A stretch of DNA of 64,000 nt from Physella acuta (lineage: Eukaryota > Mollusca > Gastropoda > Physidae), in assembly GCF_028476545.1 (NCBI RefSeq), contig NW_026732709.1, forward strand, positions 74,501-138,500, written 5' to 3'. Within the stretch, counting starts at the first letter, position 1; each line of letters begins with the position of its first letter. The notes beneath the pieces were generated by a model. That model saw only the letters and a list, made by a program, of their open reading frames with translations, made no database searches and was not told where the DNA came from. Shown piece after piece: positions 23,706-37,499 of the stretch. The position numbers were made by a program, and so were the translations under genes.

Positions 23706-24105
23706 GTTATTCCAGTCAGCCCCATCACTAATGGTCATTTAGTGTCCGTCTCATCAAACAGACCAGCCCTCTGCCCCCAGAATTCACTAGTCACAATGTA
23801 AGGTCTAATATTTCTATATCCTCGACATACCACAACTACCTATAACAACTAGTATCACAGAATACCATACACTTAAAACTAACCCGAACCCTGTCTTCAA
23901 CCATACATATAACAACAACCTTAAGACTCACGTATAATCGACACATTTACAATACGAGTACGAGGGCACGGCTAACCGATAAGAACATCCACACCTGTAA
24001 TACAGACCCAGACACGAACCAACCGACCGTCCATCTAGCACTGACTACAGGACACGCCCACACAATTAATTACAATCTAAATCCTTCGACCACGGTCCAG
24101 ACACT

Positions 24106-24180
24106 CTCTAATTAATTACTGATCACATTCTCTAATTAATTACTGATCACATTCTCTAATTAATTACTGATCACATTCCA
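24106..24180. repeat. 25-bp tandem repeat, 3 copies
   Basis: Unit cattctctaattaattactg followed by atca. Embedded in a TAAT-rich stretch (24100-24500) with many ATTA/TAAT homeodomain-type cores. Confidence 0.8.
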
Positions 24181-24599
24181 CCTCAAGCTCGTATCGATTT
24201 CCCATACCGCCATCAAACAGCTCAATTATTTTAGTAATTAATTACTAATCAATCAGTTACTTCGACCATAATTGCGCCGTGGAATCGCTTAATTACAAGC
24301 CCAATTACCAATTATAATTTAAATAAATATCAGCCCTATGATAAAAAATAATAATATTTAATTAGAGGAACAAAATTGTTTAGCTCAAGTGACTAACAAT
24401 TTAATTACTTTTTAATTAACCTACTAACAATTTTATTACTTTTTAATTAACCTAACAAAAACATTTTAATAATATCAATCATTGTAATTAAATTTAGGTT
24501 AAATAGTTTTAAAAAATCTTGCATATGTAGATGGTAAACATTTGTGTCACGCCAACCTGGCATTTGGAGATGGTGTAGTCTTGCCAGGGTCGGTGGGGG

Positions 24600-24850
24600 A
24601 AAAGAGCAAGGGGTGTCTATATACTGAGTGGGGGGGGGGGGGTGCAGACAAGGGTGAGGGGTGTCTACATAATAAAACTGCAGGCTGGTGTGTCTATATA
24701 TTAAAAGTGAGGGGTGTATCAAGGGTTGTCTATATATCGACAGTGAGGGGTGTATCCAGGGGTGTCTACATGATAAAACTGAGGGGTGCAGCAAAGGGGA
24801 ATAAACATACTAAAATTGAGGGGTATCGCAAGGGGTGTTTACATACCTAC
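24600..24850. repeat. Degenerate minisatellite, unit about 30-36 bp
   Basis: About seven copies of gaggggtgtctacataataa with variable length, including a run of about 12 G near 24632. Confidence 0.8.
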
Positions 24851-25300
24851 AATGAGGAGAGCAGCCATGAAGTTAACTACAATGGAACACTTTAAAACAA
24901 CATAAAAACATATAGTTATAGGAAGTGGTCGATTTTCTGTTTTGACCGCTTTTTTTTTTACCCTTAATAAACCTTTAAATAAGGTCAACGTACTTTCTCC
25001 CCCGGCTAAACAACAATGTCGTACGGGAGACAATCACCAGATGGCAGGGGCAACAACTCCCCTTGAATAGTTTTTTCCAAAAAAAAAAAAATCAGAAAAA
25101 AAAAACAGCGATCCCCCATTAATGACAATGTACAAGTAGTTTTTTGTTGAATAATAATTTCAGATGACAAGTTCACACACACACACAAATTACTAGAACT
25201 GGAATAAATCATTGCCCCCTCCCTCCCCTACCACAACACGAAGCCGCATAACTCCCCTGCACTGACGCCCTGTGTCAGCCTGACACCCACGCAGAAGGTA

Positions 25301-25377
25301 TGACGTCACCGTAACGTTGGTCACGTGGCTCCCTACAACAGACGAGCGTTGTTCTCAAATCTTGTCGATATGACTCA
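25301..25377. promoter_or_regulatory. CRE, E-box and AP-1 site cluster
   Basis: TGACGTCA at 25301-25308, CACGTG at 25322-25327 and TGACTCA at 25371-25377, in a CpG-richer block (25240-25380). Factor families known for these sites are CREB/ATF, bHLH (USF/Myc-type) and AP-1. Inside the putative first MOB2 intron. Function is inferred from motifs only. Confidence 0.35.
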
Positions 25378-26339
25378 GGGAAAATGTGAGTGATGCACCC
25401 GTAATAAAGAACGTGTAGAAGTGGTGGATTGTTTTAGCGGTAGAAAGTGATGAGTTTTAGATTGGAACAAAAAGGTGAAAACGGCATCTTCGGCATTAGA
25501 CAAAATACTACAAGTTCAGTGTATAACTGATAGACATTTAACGTCGATATATAAATGACAGAAATTTATATTCAGTATTTGACTGACATCTGACATTTAA
25601 ATTCAGTATTAGACTGACATCTGACTGACATCAATAGCCGTCATTAAGATGACACAACCTTGCGTGTTCCTCACCCAATTACTGCTGATTGATGCGCGCG
25701 CATCAAGGTCACGCCAATATCAGCGACCGAATTCTCATCGCTGTTATTCAAAGCAGGTACAATACTTGTCAAATCGGCAATTAGCCACAGAGGTAAACAA
25801 AAACAAAGATCCACTCTCATGTGATCGGCTCTCATGTAGGTGGGGGAGGGTGGGGGAGGGAGGGGTGACAACAATAGCACAGAACATAAAACCACATTGA
25901 TGGTGCTGACATTTATGCTGCCCTGGATGACAACACCTGTCGCACTCAATCCATTGACCTAATTGTTCTTCCTCAAGGTGGTTCTCACATCTTAGTTTTG
26001 TGAGGTACCCCTCCAGTCTACGGCTCCTTACTATTGTATTAAAACTACTGCAAGCATGACATCTACTTTTTGAAACATTCAAGTATCTAATTCTTATAAA
26101 GTAAGCTTCCATCTTAAAACTACAGAACACCGTTATTGGGGTACTTAAGTCCCACTGGTTGAGAATCCTGATTTAGCTATACGAGTGTGCGATGTGATTA
26201 TATCTAGAGATTTATAGAATCAGATACATGTTTCAGCATGCTGTAGACGGCTATGGGTTAAATAAGTCCATGTTTACAGTTCGCTGTGTTTGTTTTCAAA
26301 AGATTAAAATTGATCTTATTTAAACACAGCATCACTGTA

Positions 26340-26525
26340 TAGACTTTTTTTTTAAAGTCAACAATCGCATGTCTGTATAAACTTTTTTATAAGTCAACTA
26401 AAGCATGACTGTATAGACTTTTTTATAAGTCAGCTAACGTATGACTGTAAAGACTTGTTTTTATAAGTCAGCTAACGTATGACTGTATAGACTTTTTTAT
26501 AAGTCAGCCAACGTATGACTGTATT
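26340..26525. repeat. 36-bp minisatellite, 5 copies
   Basis: Unit gtatagacttttttataagt followed by cagctaacgtatgact. The stretches 25380-26340 and 26526-27110 hold no recognised feature apart from a C run and a CRE at 26721-26728. Confidence 0.9.
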
Positions 26526-27197
26526 GTTTATATGTTTGTGTTTGCCTGCTAAGCTTTAAAAAAAATCGCGTGAAAAAAAAATTCAAAATGGCTGACTGTA
26601 GTAAAATCCCTCTATGCACTTGGCGCCTTTTTGGTCGTCTGCTACAGAACTAAATATTGACCTTAGGCAAACCGAAAGTAGTTCACACCGGTTCATCAAA
26701 CAACCCCCCCCCCCCCTCAGTGACGTCACACTTCATTCGGTCGCTCTGTTTGAAACGACCGTGACCACGCAAGAAATACGGATTTATAAAAATTGGTTTA
26801 AGTTTAATTTTAACCGACGTCGAGTTTGTAACTTGGTGTGGATACTGAGTACTGCATGTCACCTGTTATTCCCTCCCCTGTTTCGTGGCGTTGAAAGTGC
26901 AAGCAATATACAAACTAGGCATGTCGTGTACAGCAGCACTGCTCATATATCAGTCGTTATAGTGCAGGCTAGATGAGGAAACGTCTTGAAAGAATGTGTG
27001 AAGAAAAGCTAAGCTGAACACGTCCATTGATATCTATGCTCGTTTAACGACGGGTTGGTACAAAGCAGTTACTAGTATTTAGCTATGTTGTAGAGTCCAC
27101 AGAAGAACATAAAAGAAGGTAGCAGAGGCGTATCCAGGTTTTCAGTGTAGGGGGAGCGGAAATAGCAAAAAAGGCGCCGAAATTGTAATATCTTCTA

Positions 27198-27202
27198 TAT
27201 AA

Positions 27203-27277
<75 letters not shown>
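27198..27277. repeat. (AT)n microsatellite
   Basis: About 40 AT dinucleotides inside the hAT-like element. Confidence 0.98.
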
Positions 27278-27278
<1 letters not shown>

Positions 27279-27298
27279 ATAATAATAGTTTCGCTGTC

Positions 27299-27543
<245 letters not shown>

Positions 27544-27710
27544 GTCTGACAAGAACGCTCTAGAGAAAAGACAAGCAATTTAAAAACATGCATAGTAATT
27601 CGAAAAACGAAGTATGACGTCGACACATTTAGCATAGAGTTGAAAATAATCTCACAGTAATATAATGACGTCATTGCTTCTGGCGTAAACATTGAATAAA
27701 GAGGAAATGT

Positions 27711-28440
27711 TGTCTAATCTAAGTGGTTTGCGTGAAGAGTTTCTTGCATACAATTCTTCGGGTAGGGGCGAAGCCCCACCCCCCGCGTAAGAACGTCTGA
27801 GCCCCTCCCCCTCCCCAACTCAAAAGAAATTTCTTCATCGATACTCTATAATAAAATTACCGCCTAATTAATGTGTCTAATCTAAAAAGTGGTTTTCTTG
27901 CAATTTCTTTAATGCAATTCTTCGGGTAGTGGCTAAGCGCGACACCAGTGTTTCTTTCAGACTTTTTCCTCCCCGGAAAGGGGTGGGGGTAATTGAAATT
28001 TTCGGGGACGGGGGTAGAATTTTCGGGGAGGGGGGCGGACACTGGAAAAAGTATATAATTATATTTCGTTGAATGGGACGGTAGACATGTTTTTTTTGGG
28101 AGTGGGGGGTGGGGGGTGGGGGGTGGGGTGGTTTCCTCATCGATACTCTATAATAAAATTACCGCCTAATTAATGTGTCTAATCTAAAAAGTGGTTTTCT
28201 CGCAATTTCTTTAATGCAATTCTTCGCGTAGTGGCTAAGCGCGACACCAGTGTTTCTTTCAGACTTTTTCCTCCCCGGAGAGGGGTGGGGTACTTGAAAT
28301 TTTCGGGGGCGGGGGTAGAATTTTCGGGGAGGGGGCGGACACTGGAAAAAGTATATAATTATATTTCGCTGAATGGGACGGTAGACATGTTTTTTTGGGG
28401 GGTGGGGGTGGGGGTGGGTGGGGGGGTGGGGGTGGTGTGT
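27711..28440. repeat. Tandemly duplicated 300-bp block within the hAT-like element
   Basis: Copies at about 27837-28136 and 28137-28440, each running from catcgatactctataataaa to a G-rich end after gacggtagacatgttttttt. They share gtgtttctttcagacttttt and ttttcggggaggggg. A partial third copy lies at 27711-27780. A diverged reverse copy is at 35340-35500. Confidence 0.9.
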
Positions 28441-30483
28441 GTGTGGGGGGGGGGGGGGGTGGGTTGGTTTTAGTTTAGAGAAAAGAGACAGCACTATCAA
28501 CCTAGCGCCCGGTGTATCCTTCCTCAACGGGCCATTTTTCTCGTATATATATATTAGCTGTATAATATTTCTTCGATATGATGTAAAATAAATTTAAATT
28601 AGCACTCTGAAGAAATAAAATAACAATTTTAAATCGAGATAAATCATATATTCAGCAAATTTTTTGTGACCGAACGAAGGATATTTTTGAAAACTTTCTT
28701 CGGCAATATTGTTCTAAATTATGGCAGAAATCGATTGGTAAATGTTTCAAGTCGCTAAGTGGTCTGGTTGCCGAGATATGGACCAAAAACTGCATTTTTT
28801 CGAGGTTTTTTGGCTTTTCCGGGAAATCCAGGAAGGAATTCCGGGAATTTTTTTGGCCCACAATCATCCTCGGAACTTGCTTAACATATTTGCTTTGGAA
28901 CTAGTCCTCGATATTGCTTCGTTGAGGAGGAGATACGACTTAAAGCTGCGGACACACATCCATCCAGAACGAATTAATAATGTGAATTGTCAGTATGGAA
29001 ATTGCGCTAAAAATGCATAATAATTCCTGGGACATCTATTAAGACTAGCGAAAAGGGGAAATAATCAATATCTTAATATAAATATGTATATGTCTACATA
29101 TTTTATTATAAATATCAAAACAAATCAATAACTACTTAAGAATCTAATAAAGTAGTTTAATACTATTCGTTTTTACAAAAATATTTTATCTACAATCTGA
29201 ATTAAATATATTGTCATCATAAATGCTAAACTTTTACAGCATAATGCAAGTTTTTTAAATCAGAGTTGGTATAAAACCCAGCTTTTAAAAATAGAAGTAA
29301 AAGACTCGGAATAATAGCCTACATATAACTAAAATATCCGTCTTACATTACAGATCATGCACTTTTTAATTAGCTACTGACTTTTATTGTTCTTTAAAGA
29401 TAATTTTTTTGACATAATAAGAAGGTATGGAGCGGAGAGGGTGGGGAGAGAAAGGGTAGTGTATTGTCCAGTTCATATGGGGTGGACCGGGTAATGTTAG
29501 TAGGTTGTCAGGTCATAGGCTGGACGGTCCATTCGATCAAATCACTGTCTTGTACGTTGTGATGGAGATTGAAAAGTCTTGCAGTAGGGGATTGAGCGGG
29601 TGTCAGGATCGTGTATGAAAAGGGGTGGGGGGGGGTTAAGAATGGTGGGGTGCCAGGGTCGGGTGGGGTGGATAAAGGGAGGTAAGGTGTTTGGGTCCTC
29701 AAGAGTGGGGGCGAGGCTAGACCTCAGCGATCGTGGTGGGGTTTTTTTTTTGTTGTTGTTGTTGTTGGGAGATTGGTGTGATACCATGTAGAGTGTGGTA
29801 GTAAGTGCTTGTGGGGGTGTGGGGTGTCGTTTTAGATTGAGCTAAACAAAACAAACATTCCAAAATGCAAATTCTTAATACTTGCTTGAGCTTATTCAGT
29901 TTCAGTAAGTACCCAACACCATTTGGTCAAATGTTTTAAAACCGATATAACATTTTGACATAACAATAATCGATAAAAAGAAAACAGAGACAAATAAAAT
30001 AAAACAAAGAACATCTTAACTTAAAGTTTGTACAAATGTTTTTTACTAGTTAGTAATTTTTACTGATATGTTATAACAAGTTAGTAGTCCGTATTGCTCA
30101 CACACCTTTTACTGGTAATTGCAAGAACAATATTCACAGAGATTTACGTTTCAAATGTGCCGACCAAAGATAATTTTTTAACAAATATCAATGTTTAAAA
30201 CTTTGAGTTTAAAAAGTTTCCAAAAAGGCGCCACTTTGCTAAAAATGGCCAGAGGGGGAGCGGCCGCTCCCCCTGCTCCCCCCCTGCGTACGCTACTGGA
30301 AGGTAGGGAATCGTGTCGACCATGTATCAGTGTTTTAAATACTCGAAAAGTTAAAGGGGTAGGGGGAGACGCAAGAAGAAGTGTAGAAAGAGAACTTAGA
30401 CACGAAGAGAGTATCAAGTATAAAGGACGACCACATCTCACCCATCCCGCACAATCACAGCTGGTAATGTTATACTTATGAAC

Positions 30484-31125
30484 AGGTAACGCCACGGGTA
30501 ACCTTATACCTATGATGTGGTAACCTTATACCTATGATGTGGTAACCTTATACCTATGATGTGGGGCAGCCCCTGATGGACGGGTACCTATGATGTGGTA
30601 ACACCCATGGTAACCTACCAATGTGGTAACACCCATGGTAACCTACCTATGATGTGTTAGCACCCATGGTAACCTACCTATTATGTGGTAACACCCACGA
30701 TAACCTACCTATGATGTAGTAACACCCATGGTAACCTTATACCTATGATGTGGTAACACCCATGGTAACATTATACCTATGATGTGGTAATACCAATGGT
30801 AACCCTATACCTATGATGTGGTAGCACCCATGGTAACCATATACCTATGATGTGGTAACACCAATGGTAACCTTATACCTATGATGTGGTAACACCCATG
30901 GTAACCTTATACCTATAATGTGGTAACACCCATGGTAACCTTATACCTATGATGTGGTAACACCCATGGTAACCTTATACCTATGATGAGGTAACACCCA
31001 TGGTAACCTTATACCTATGATGAGGTAACACCCATGGTAACCTTATACCTATGATGAGGTAACACCCATGGTAACCTTATACCTATGATGAGGTAACACC
31101 CATGGTAACCTTATACCTATGATGT
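30484..31125. repeat. 34-bp minisatellite, about 19 copies
   Basis: Unit taacacccatggtaacctta followed by tacctatgatgtgg, more diverged at its left end. Starts about 180 bp right of the hAT-like element and is followed by a run of 22 G at 31194-31215. Confidence 0.95.
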
Positions 31126-32150
31126 GATGGCACGACCTTGCGCTGAGATCGGGAACAATTAGCGCCGTCTTACATCACAGTAGGTAAAGTGGTGGGGGGG
31201 GGGGGGGGGGGGGGGAAGAGAATGTGAAGATGACAGGCCAGGTAAACAGCCCGGATGCTGGTCTACTAATGACGTCACACAAGGTGAGCCAAGGTTGAAG
31301 CGACCAAAGGGACTCCTTACCTGCACAATTAAACGCATGGTACATACTTATGGACATGTCTATTAGCCATAACGCGTATTCGTAGTATAGTGGACAACGA
31401 TACTTTAAAAACAAAACATACACAAACCCTAACCTTACATCTGACATAAACAATAACCCTAACAAAGTGTAATTAAAATATCGATATCGGCGAAATTAGC
31501 TAACCGGTTCAATATGTGGATACAGCTCATCGGTAAAAGCCTTAACATATTGTCACCTCGCGCTATAACCGATCAATGAGCCATACACTTAAACCTGCCG
31601 ATAGTCATCGCGACCGTACAACAGGTATTGCAAGCCCCTTTGTGTGCATGTCAGATCGACGACAAAGTATCGATTTCATGCCTCAATGGCCCACCACGTT
31701 TCCTGTATTGCTTGACAAAAAAATCTAAAGACACGTTACTACTAATTAATTTTAGACGCGCAGAAATTAATCAGACGTGCTACGTTAATTAGACGGGCAT
31801 AGAATTAATTAGACGTGCATTACAAAAAAAAGACAAGTAAAATATTCTTAACAAAACTATGACAAAAATTAAACGAATAAATTGCCAGTAAAGAAATCCA
31901 TTCAAAATAAACCGGGAGTGATCTCCCCTAAACTTTCTCGAATATTCTAATATAACACTACGTGGGATGTCAACTCGGAATATAGACATGATTTTTGTTT
32001 ACTTAAACTTTTAAAAATAGAATAAAATCTAGTAGAAAAAAAAATGCGCACCAAGCGAGCACCAAAACCAAATGCGCGTAATAGTGCGCAATATTATTAG
32101 CACTTTATAAATTTACATGCGTTTTTTGAGAAATCGGAAATAGCGTAAAT

Positions 32151-32571
32151 TAGTACTTCCGATCAACGGAAATTACTCAAAATTTGACAGAAGGTAGAGA
32201 ATTAGATCTTTTACTTACATGTGAAATTTCATTTGTCTATCTTAATTAGTACTCAAGTTATAGGCTTTTGAAAAATTCAAAGTAGAAAAAGTACCACTTC
32301 CGGTTATCGGAAATCGCTCAAAAGTTGATACGGATCTACGATTTTGATATAATACTTATATATGAAATTTCATCAACCTAGCTGTAACGGTACTCAAGTT
32401 ATCGTGTTTACACACAGACACACAGACACACACAGACATACGGACAAGATTGCAAAATTATGTTTTACCGTATCAGTGAGGTGTAAAACGTCGAGATTTG
32501 TAAAAATCTCGATTTTTTTTTTGCACGATTACAATACTTTCTCTATACTACGTATATACGAGAAAGTAAAA
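32151..32571 (+). mobile_element. Dispersed repeat with twin 3' hairpins, copy 1
   Basis: Two related halves of about 110 bp begin acttccgatcaacggaaatt (32155) and acttccggttatcggaaatc (about 32297). They are followed by a CA-type tract, the hairpin CGAGATTT-gtaa-AAATCTCG (32492-32511) and a terminal hairpin actttctc...gagaaagt (32536-32567). The 3' part from 32401 recurs at 48146-48318. A shared 3' end with a 5'-shortened second copy suggests a retroposed (LINE/SINE-like) element; class unproven. Confidence 0.6.
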
Positions 32572-32794
32572 AGTAGAACAATGGCTTTAGTATAGACCAC
32601 ACAATACACTAGACTCACTAGACAATGCTACTTTAATCAACTTTGCATAAGAGTAGGTATTGAAAATTATTCGTATCGACAGGTCAAAGCTATCCAAATG
32701 TAGTTTGCCAACTGCTAGATCATAATACAGCTAATATCCAGGTTGAATACTATATTGGACAAATAAATCCCAGAAAACTACCACTTATCTAACA

Positions 32795-33090
32795 AACAAC
32801 CAACAAGTTACTCCAGCAAGTAACATGTTACTCCAGCAAGTAAAAAGTTACTCCAACAAGTTACAAGTTACTGCAGCAAGTAACAAGTTACTGCAGCAAG
32901 TAACAAGACTACAAACCCACACAGACAGAAAGTAACAAGTTACTCTAGCAAGTAAAGACTACAAACCCACACAGACGGTAATTAACAAGTTACTCCAGCA
33001 AGTAACAAGACTACAAACCCACACAGACGGTAAGTAACAAGTTACTCCAGCAAGTAACAAGACTACAAACCCACACAGACAGTAAACGAT
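32795..33090. repeat. Compound minisatellite with unit about 50 bp
   Basis: Repeats of agtaacaagttactccagca, interspersed with agactacaaacccacacaga. AGTAACAAGTTACT is itself a near palindrome. A (GT)n run follows at 33341-33367. Confidence 0.85.
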
Positions 33091-34544
33091 CGAGTCCATC
33101 TCGCCTCAACACGGCCTGGTTCAACATCCAACATGGCGGTAAAGTGAAATATTGGCCCGAAACATTCACATCTCTAAGCTGGTTGTGATCACACACGGAA
33201 GGAGATGTGGGTATTTTAATAAACGTCCACAGCCACACAGCCGAGGTTTACATTCAGCTGGTGCGGTGGTTCATTCATCAAACAAAGGGAGGCGACTCCA
33301 GTGTCAATAGTTACTCATACCATCAGCATCTATGCTAGCTTGTGTGTGTGTGTGTGTGTGTGTGTGTGATGTATGTAGGTGCGTGTGTAGTTTCAAAATT
33401 CAGTCATTACTTGAACATACCAGATCTAAGTACTTGTAAGAAAGGCTATTAGAAACGTTAAAGCTATTTAACCGGATAGCTTGGCTACATCACCGATACC
33501 AATAACACTGACACAGGTTAAAAAACATCAATACCAAAAACAAATACTTGGATTCGATACTGTATTGCCCTTACGAGGATTCTACAAGAACTCTATCCAT
33601 CGAACTTAGTTAAGACTAAACTACAAATGGATTCGATACTTAGGTTTCTACAAGTACTGACACTGATTCATACACAATAAACTCCAATCATTGAATTTAG
33701 TTAAGACTAAATTAAACATGGGTTAGACATTAAATCGATTAGTGACGTCGACGAGAAATAAAAAGATCCGATTTCATTTTTACCCATCGGAATCAATTGT
33801 CATCCATTAAGTTTAATGAACTAATTAATTAAGATTTGAGCAAGTTGACACCGTCTCTCAGGTAACAGCGATGCTGTGTAGAGGGAGGTGGGGGGGGGGG
33901 GGGACGGACGGGTGACAGACGCATGGAGTCCGGGAGAAGTGTAAAGGGGGGGGGGGGTCATTGAACCAGGGGAGGGGACACAGACTAAGGGAAATACATT
34001 TAAGGATGGGGGGTGCGGACAGGGAGATGGGGGGGGGGGGGGGTGCAGAGGCGAAGCGAGTGGGGGTGCGGACAGGGAGGTGGGGGAGGTGGATACATCT
34101 CTGTAAGATACGTCAATGACGTGGCTAGACGTCACTGTTGGCACTCTCTGTAACACAAGAGAAGGGGAGACAAGTTAGTCTGGAACGGGTGACCAAGTTG
34201 GTAGACCTAGTTCACCACCTGCACTTGATTATAACTGAATGGGTCGACCCGACCTCTAACCTTTACATCATGTAGTCAGGTTCCATGACGTAGATACCCC
34301 CCCCCCCCCGTTTGTGACGGGCAGGAAATGGCGTAGATACATACACAACTTTAATGACCTTAACATTGATCACGCGACCTGTAAAAGTAAACTCTTTAAC
34401 AAAAGACCGATATACACACCGTAGTGGGTTAAACATGAAGTTTATTTACCAGACGTTATTTCTTTCGATTCTACTCTAGTAAGAAAAGTTAATAATAAAC
34501 AAAAATAAACTTTTTGTTAATGTACCAAAAGCAACTATAATTTA

Positions 34545-34812
34545 ACTCAACCAGTCAACTATTCCACCCAACCAGTCCACTATTCCACCCAACCAGTCCA
34601 CTATTCCACCCAACCAGTCAACTATTCCACCAAACCAGTCCACTATTCCACCCAACCAGGCAACTATTCCACCCAACCAGTCAACTATTCCACCCAACCA
34701 GTCCACTATTCCACACAACCAGGCAACTATTCCACCCAACCAGTCCACTATTTCACCCAACCAGTCCACTATTCCACCAAACCAGTCCACTATTCCACCA
34801 AACCAGTCCACT
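34545..34812. repeat. 21-bp minisatellite, about 13 copies
   Basis: Unit ccaaccagtccactattcca plus c. The minus-strand frame reads repeated WLGGIVD; it is a repeat translation. A G-rich stretch with long G runs precedes it at 33885-34060. Confidence 0.95.
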
Positions 34813-35339
34813 AGCACATACTCCACACAATGATTAAATGTGTAAAGTCGAACAACAGGGGTTCGGTGTTTATTTTGTCTAGCCACGCATGGCTGATCTT
34901 TTTTTTTTTGTGCCGACCGACCAGCAAAAAGATTTTGACTTAGATCGAAAAAGGCGGGAAGTTGACACCCATTGACAGTCGCACGAAATTTTTTTTTTTA
35001 CATTTGGTGAGGTGAGGGGTGGGTAAATCATACAGCTGGATGGATATCTTACAAGCAGGTGAAAAGGGGAGGGGCTGTAACGGTACACAGATTTCACTCT
35101 CCCAACGAGTTACAGAAGTTACACGGCTTAACGCAGGTTGGAGCCAGATCTTCAAGTAATGTGTACAAGACCAAACGGTTGATGTAGCGACCCGTATGGC
35201 CTTTGGAGCTTCTGATACACCTGATGCTATACCTTAGACAATAGTCGCCAGTGCAATCAATATGTAGGTTAGATGTGAACATGTATAGATTCTTATATAC
35301 ACACCAGCATTTCTGCAAACAGAATTTCTTTCAGGCCCC

Positions 35340-35500
35340 CCTGAAGGAAGTCTACCCCCCCTTCCCCTAACGAAATGAAATTTATATAGAAAATATACAC
35401 TATGTCCGCCCGTAATATTAAGTCCCGTCCCCCCACCCCGAAAATATCAAGTGCCCCCCCCCTACCCCGGAGAAAAAAAAGTCTGATAGAAACACTGCCT
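35340..35500 (-). mobile_element. Diverged relative of the hAT-internal 300-bp block
   Basis: Its reverse complement shares agtgtttct...cagacttttt, a CCGGGG block, attttcgggg and ggcggaca with the blocks at 27837 and 28137, in the same order. It shows that block is a dispersed repeat in its own right or belongs to a family of such transposons. Ends not defined. Confidence 0.5.
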
Positions 35501-36394
35501 GCAAAAAAGAAGTACAACGTGAATGCTATTCGAATCTCTAAACAGCAACATGTTGATACCACCCACACCACCCCCAGCATCACACACGTGTTGTAAAGCA
35601 CTTATGATCCAATAACGTGAGCAGTATTTTTAGACCACCACCACCACCCGATCGATCAACGCAAGAGTTTATAGCTCTGTCGTCCGTGTCCGACTCGAGA
35701 GTTTTTCTTGTGCGGCTGGAGCTTTGTGGAGGCCGTGGCATTAAACGTCAAGATTAAAGCGAGGGGGGGGGGGGGGGTAATGGGATTTGTTGCTTTCTGC
35801 TTTTTAATAATCTAGAATCACAAGAATAGCAGGGGGAGGTAACAAAGTGGTGTTCATCTATTCTAGGTTGTCAATAATGTCAAGTATACAAGATGACATG
35901 ATAACTTTTCTAATATATTTTTGACTGCTCTAATGCCAAGTCGTTTTTACAGCAACCCCTCCCCTGCTTATTTCCTCCACCATTCAACCGTACTTACATC
36001 TGATAAACTAAGTCAAGTATGACGGCGATGTTTTTTTTTAAAATATTTCTCTTGATAAAATCACGTGACCGTGTCACGGTGAGTGACCTTGTCACGGCGC
36101 CCCCAAGCTCCACAAGGTGAAAACACATACAATCGGCAATGGGGTCAGGGCACTTTTGTTGCTCGCCCCGGATCATGTTGACAAACTGGAACATTACCAG
36201 GCGATCTTACTTGAAGCAATGTCGCTCCAGTGCTGCTACAGTGGGGTGCATAGGGTATCACGTGATACAGAGGTGTAAAAACTTGATCAAATCTGATGGG
36301 ATTTTGAGGACTGTGCCAAGTAGTTTTGGATAGGTACAACCACCTGAGAAGCGGGTTGTATGGCAGATATGCCCCTACTTAGAGGGGTTCGAGG

Positions 36395-37490
36395 ACTAAC
36401 CCGTATTTAGAGAGGGGTTGAAGGACAAGCGTTGTACCCGTATCGAGGGACGGGTTGGACGACTAGCATTGTACCCGTAGTGAAAGGTGGTTGGATGACT
36501 AGCATTGTACCCGTATCGAGGGACGGGTTGGACGACTAGCATTGTACCCGTAGTGAAAGGTGGTTGGATGACTAGCATTGTACCCGTAGTGAAAGGTGGT
36601 TGGATGACTAGCATTGTACCCGTAGTGAAAGGTGGTTGGATGACTAGAATTATACCCGTAGTGAAAGGTGGTTGGATGACTAGCATTGTACCCGTATCGA
36701 GGGACGGGTTGGACGACTAGCATTGTACCCGTAGTGAAAGGTGGTTGGATGACTAGCATTGTACCCGTAGTGAAAGGTGGTTGGATGACTAGCATTATAC
36801 CCGTAGTGAAAGGTGGTTGGATAACTAGCATTATACCCGTAGTGAAAGGTGGTTGGATGACTAGTATTATACCCGTAGTGAAAGGTGGTTGTATGACTAG
36901 CATTGTACCCGTAGTGAAAGGTGGTTGTATGACTAGTATTATACCCGTCGTGAAAGGTGGTTGGATGACTAGTATTATACCTGTAGTGAAAGGTGGTTGG
37001 ATGACTAGTATTATACCCGTAGTGAAAGGTGGTCGGATGACTAGTATTATACCCGTAGTGAAAGGTGGTCGGATGACTAGCATTATACCCGTAGTGAAAG
37101 GTGGTTGGATGACTAGCATTATACCCGTAGTGAAAGGTGGTTGGATGACTAGTATTATACCCGTAGTGAAAGGTGGTTGGATGACTAGTATTATACCCGT
37201 AGTGAAAGGTGGTTGGATGACTAGTATTATACCCGTAGTGAAAGGTGGTTGGATGACTAGTATTATACCCGTAGTGAAAGGTGGTTGGATGACTAGCATT
37301 ATACCCGTAGTGAAAGGTGGTTGGATGACTAGTATTATACCCGTAGTGAAAGGTGGTTGGATGACTAGTATTATACCCGTAGTGAAAGGTGGTTGGATGA
37401 CTAGTATTATACCCGTAGTGAAAGGTGGTTGGATGACTAGCATTATACCCGTGTTGAGAGACGAGTTGGAGGACTAGCATTATACCCGTA
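36395..37490. repeat. 36-bp minisatellite, about 30 copies
   Basis: Unit tgactagcattatacccgta followed by gtgaaaggtggttgga. A variant unit with tcgagggacgggttggac recurs at the left and is echoed at the right edge. The unit is a multiple of three, so long frames exist on both strands (up to 314 residues); they are array artefacts. Confidence 0.97.
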
Positions 37491-37499
37491 CTGTACGGG

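Noticed and set aside
24855-24875. ATGGCTGCTCTCCTCATTG followed by gtatgt on the minus strand as a MOB2 first exon
   Set aside because: The donor leaves one base of a codon, but the next MOB2 exon needs two, so the frame would be lost.
31322-31465. Minus-strand segment ending gtgcag/gtaagg as an upstream MOB2 exon
   Set aside because: Strong donor, but its open frame ends in the wrong phase for the exon at 22320 and the peptide resembles nothing.
36499-37480. 314- and 266-residue frames on minus and 263 on plus
   Set aside because: Generated by a 36-bp tandem repeat whose length is a multiple of three.
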